From assembly GCF_022565915.1 (NCBI RefSeq), contig NZ_JAJOYX010000001.1, positions 62,001 through 126,000 of the forward strand: 64,000 nucleotides of DNA, read 5' to 3'. The notes under the pieces were generated by a model, which was not told the origin of the DNA, did not search any database, and saw only the letters and a program-made list of their open reading frames with translations. The translations under genes were made by a program, and so were the position numbers. Positions 62,180 to 64,000 of this stretch are shown here, piece after piece. Each line of letters begins with the position of its first letter. The stretch's first letter is position 1. This DNA comes from Nesterenkonia sp. LB17. GTDB taxonomy: Bacteria > Actinomycetota > Actinomycetes > Actinomycetales > Micrococcaceae.

Positions 62180-64000
62180 ATGTCTGTCTCCTCTCGCTCC
62201 CGGCTGATCATTCCGAGCGCGGTGGGGGTCGCGGCCGTGATGGTGCTCACCGGCTGCAGCGCCGACCCGTCCGAGACCGTGGAAGAGGCCGCCGATGCGC
62301 TGGCCTCCGCGATCTCCAGCGGTGACTTCTCCGCGCTGAGCTTTGAATCCGGAGACCCCGAGACCATGACGGCGGCCGTGGAGAATCTCCACGCGCCCTT
62401 CGAGGAGCTCACCCCTGAGGTGAGCACCGGCGAGGTCGTGCTCGATGAGCCGCCGGAGGATTCACCCCGCCCGGTCACCGCCACAGTCCCGCTTCAGCAC
62501 AGCTGGGAACTGGAGGAGCTCGGCATCGAGGGCGAGGCCTGGACCTATGAGACCACCGCCGAACTGGTCTACGACCAGGAGACCGAGGTCTGGGCAGTGG
62601 AAGCCACGCCAGAGATCATCATGCCCGACTATGCCGGCACCGAGTCGATCAGCCTGGCCACCACCCCCGCCGACCGTGGCCGGATCATGGACGACGACGG
62701 ACGGGCCATGGTCTACAACCGCGACGTCGTCCGGCTGGGCATCGACAAGGCCCAGCTCGCCCAGGACGGCGAGCCCGCCGATCAAGATACGCTGCGCTCC
62801 TCCGCCGAGGCGCTCGCCGAGCTGGTCGAGATCCCGGTGGACCCCTACGTCGAGAGCGTGCTCGGCGGCGGAGACCTGGCCTTCGTGGAGGCCATCACGC
62901 TGCGCCGATCCGAAGACGACGTGACCGCCACCGACGTCGAAGCGATCCCCGGCGCCTCAGGCATCTATGACCAGATGTCCTTGGCGGACTCCCGGGACTT
63001 CGCCCCGCTGCTGCTGGGCCGGGTGGGACCGGTGACCGCCGAGTCCCTGGAGGCAGACCCGAGCCTGAGCGTCGGCGACACCATCGGCACCTCCGGCATC
63101 CAGGCCTCCTACGAGCAGACCCTGCGCGGAGCTCCGGGGATGGCGATCCAGAAGGACGGCGAGCCCCTGTACTCGGTGGCCCCCGCCGACGGCGGAGACG
63201 TGGAGACCACCATGGTGCCGCGGCTGCAGAACCTCGCCCAGGAGATCGTCGAAGATCAGGACGCCTCTGGGGCGATCGTCGCCATCCGACCCTCCGACGG
63301 CGGCGTCCTGGCCGCCGCCAGCCACGACCCGGACGGCGGCCAGGTGGAGATCGCCACCCAATCCACCTACGCGCCCGGCTCCACCTTCAAGGTGGTCTCC
63401 TCGCTCGCCATGCTGCGCGACGGACTCACCCCCGACACCGACGTGAGCTGCTCGAACCAGACCACCGTGCACGGGCAGTCCTTCGGCAACTACACCGGGT
63501 TCCCCTCCGAGTACCTCGGAGACATCCCCTTCCGTGACGCGGTGGCAGTCTCCTGCAACACCGTCTTCGCCGACGCCTACGACGATGTGACCTCTGCGGA
63601 GGTCCACCAGGCCGCGCTCGACCTCGGCATCGTCGAGGAGACGCACCTGGGCGTGCCCGCACGGATGGGATCGGTGCCGCAGGACTCCGAGCTCAACCTC
63701 CATGCCTCCAATCTCTTCGGCCAGGGCGTGGTGGAGTCCTCCACCTTGGGCATGGCCACCGTGACCGCCTCGATCGCCACCGGCAGGACCGTCCATCCCC
63801 ACCTGGTCGTGCCGGAGGAGTCGGAGACCCCGGAGAGCGGGATCACAGAAGCCGAGGCCGAGGACCTGCGCACGCTGATGACCGACACCGTGAACTTCGG
63901 CTCGCTGGAGTCGCTCGTGGACGTCCCGGGCGAGCGGATCTACGCCAAGACCGGCACCGCGGAGGCAGGGGACGGCGATGACTCCTACTCCCACACCTGG
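62180..64000 (+). CDS. class B penicillin-binding protein with NTF2-like domain, lipoprotein signal (partial at right edge)
   Basis: 607 codons are visible and open to the window end. Signal IPSAVGVAAVMVLTGC has a lipobox, lipid Cys near residue 26. An NTF2-like MecA_N-type domain (SETVEEAADALASAISSGDF) and a dimerisation part (TPADRGRIMDDDGRAMVYNR) precede the transpeptidase. Active-site motifs: Ser401 in STFK, SCN at 458-460, KTGT starting at 590. It cross-links peptidoglycan outside the membrane. The NTF2 domain is the feature of PBP2a-like, low-affinity proteins, but resistance cannot be read from sequence. Confidence 0.9.
   Translation, partial: MSVSSRSRLIIPSAVGVAAVMVLTGCSADPSETVEEAADALASAISSGDFSALSFESGDPETMTAAVENLHAPFEELTPEVSTGEVVLDEPPEDSPRPVTATVPLQHSWELEELGIEGEAWTYETTAELVYDQETEVWAVEATPEIIMPDYAGTESISLATTPADRGRIMDDDGRAMVYNRDVVRLGIDKAQLAQDGEPADQDTLRSSAEALAELVEIPVDPYVESVLGGGDLAFVEAITLRRSEDDVTATDVEAIPGASGIYDQMSLADSRDFAPLLLGRVGPVTAESLEADPSLSVGDTIGTSGIQASYEQTLRGAPGMAIQKDGEPLYSVAPADGGDVETTMVPRLQNLAQEIVEDQDASGAIVAIRPSDGGVLAAASHDPDGGQVEIATQSTYAPGSTFKVVSSLAMLRDGLTPDTDVSCSNQTTVHGQSFGNYTGFPSEYLGDIPFRDAVAVSCNTVFADAYDDVTSAEVHQAALDLGIVEETHLGVPARMGSVPQDSELNLHASNLFGQGVVESSTLGMATVTASIATGRTVHPHLVVPEESETPESGITEAEAEDLRTLMTDTVNFGSLESLVDVPGERIYAKTGTAEAGDGDDSYSHTW

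Overview
The window is high-GC DNA packed with genes on both strands, joined by many ATGA/TGATG stop-start overlaps. The gene set (HspR/HAIR-controlled dnaK operon, bifunctional Dcd, CtpE-like ATPase, DUF4235, DUF-type lipoproteins, Rpf domain, many TANNNT-N6/7-ATG leaderless promoters) points to an actinobacterium. Micrococcaceae, perhaps a Nesterenkonia- or Arthrobacter-like organism with a salt/alkali-tolerant physiology (complete Mrp antiporter), is my inference; no 16S is present.

1-6.9 kb is a sulfur/methionine scavenging island. Two divergent units each start with a SAM-I riboswitch: a sulfonate/nitrate-type ABC ATPase running off the left edge (-), and metN-metI-metQ-metQ2 followed by two flavin enzymes (acyl-CoA-dehydrogenase-like and luciferase-like monooxygenase) (+). 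6.8-16.5 kb is mixed housekeeping: a degenerate ATP-grasp-like protein, a YtxH-like protein with a perfect 24-bp repeat, panD, a CtpE-like P-type ATPase with a membrane-anchored partner, an AEC transporter, SseB-like, dcd and a UMF1-type MFS protein. 16.6-23.7 kb is a complete mrpA(B)CDEFG operon. 23.7-27.1 kb is a TPP-riboswitch-controlled thiamine-precursor ECF transporter with a YkoD-YkoC fusion.

27-38.9 kb holds DUF4235, a nitrilase-family amidase, pabC, cardiolipin synthase, lipoproteins, an IS110-type remnant, pabB, a TetR regulator, a large MMPL exporter and a HAD phosphatase. 39-41.1 kb is a GntR-ABC operon behind a perfect 12-bp inverted-repeat operator. 41.1-42.5 kb carries the most unusual feature: three paralogous copies of a roughly 150-nt structured element, with compensatory base changes in the stems and an invariant single-stranded segment, which I do not recognise as any described family.

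43.8-47 kb is one very large secreted wall hydrolase (M23 peptidase, eight SH3b repeats, Rpf transglycosylase). It is broken in this sequence by an exact 127-bp duplication, best explained as an unmerged assembly overlap inside a 237-bp identical tandem repeat. Then follow hisD, an MscS channel, an SDR, a metallo-hydrolase, an Ecm4-type GST, an SGNH hydrolase, divergent gabT/gabD, and the dnaK-grpE-dnaJ-hspR operon with a SigH/SigR-type promoter and two HAIR operators. The right edge cuts a lipoprotein class B penicillin-binding protein.

No tRNA, rRNA, CRISPR array or intact insertion sequence was seen.
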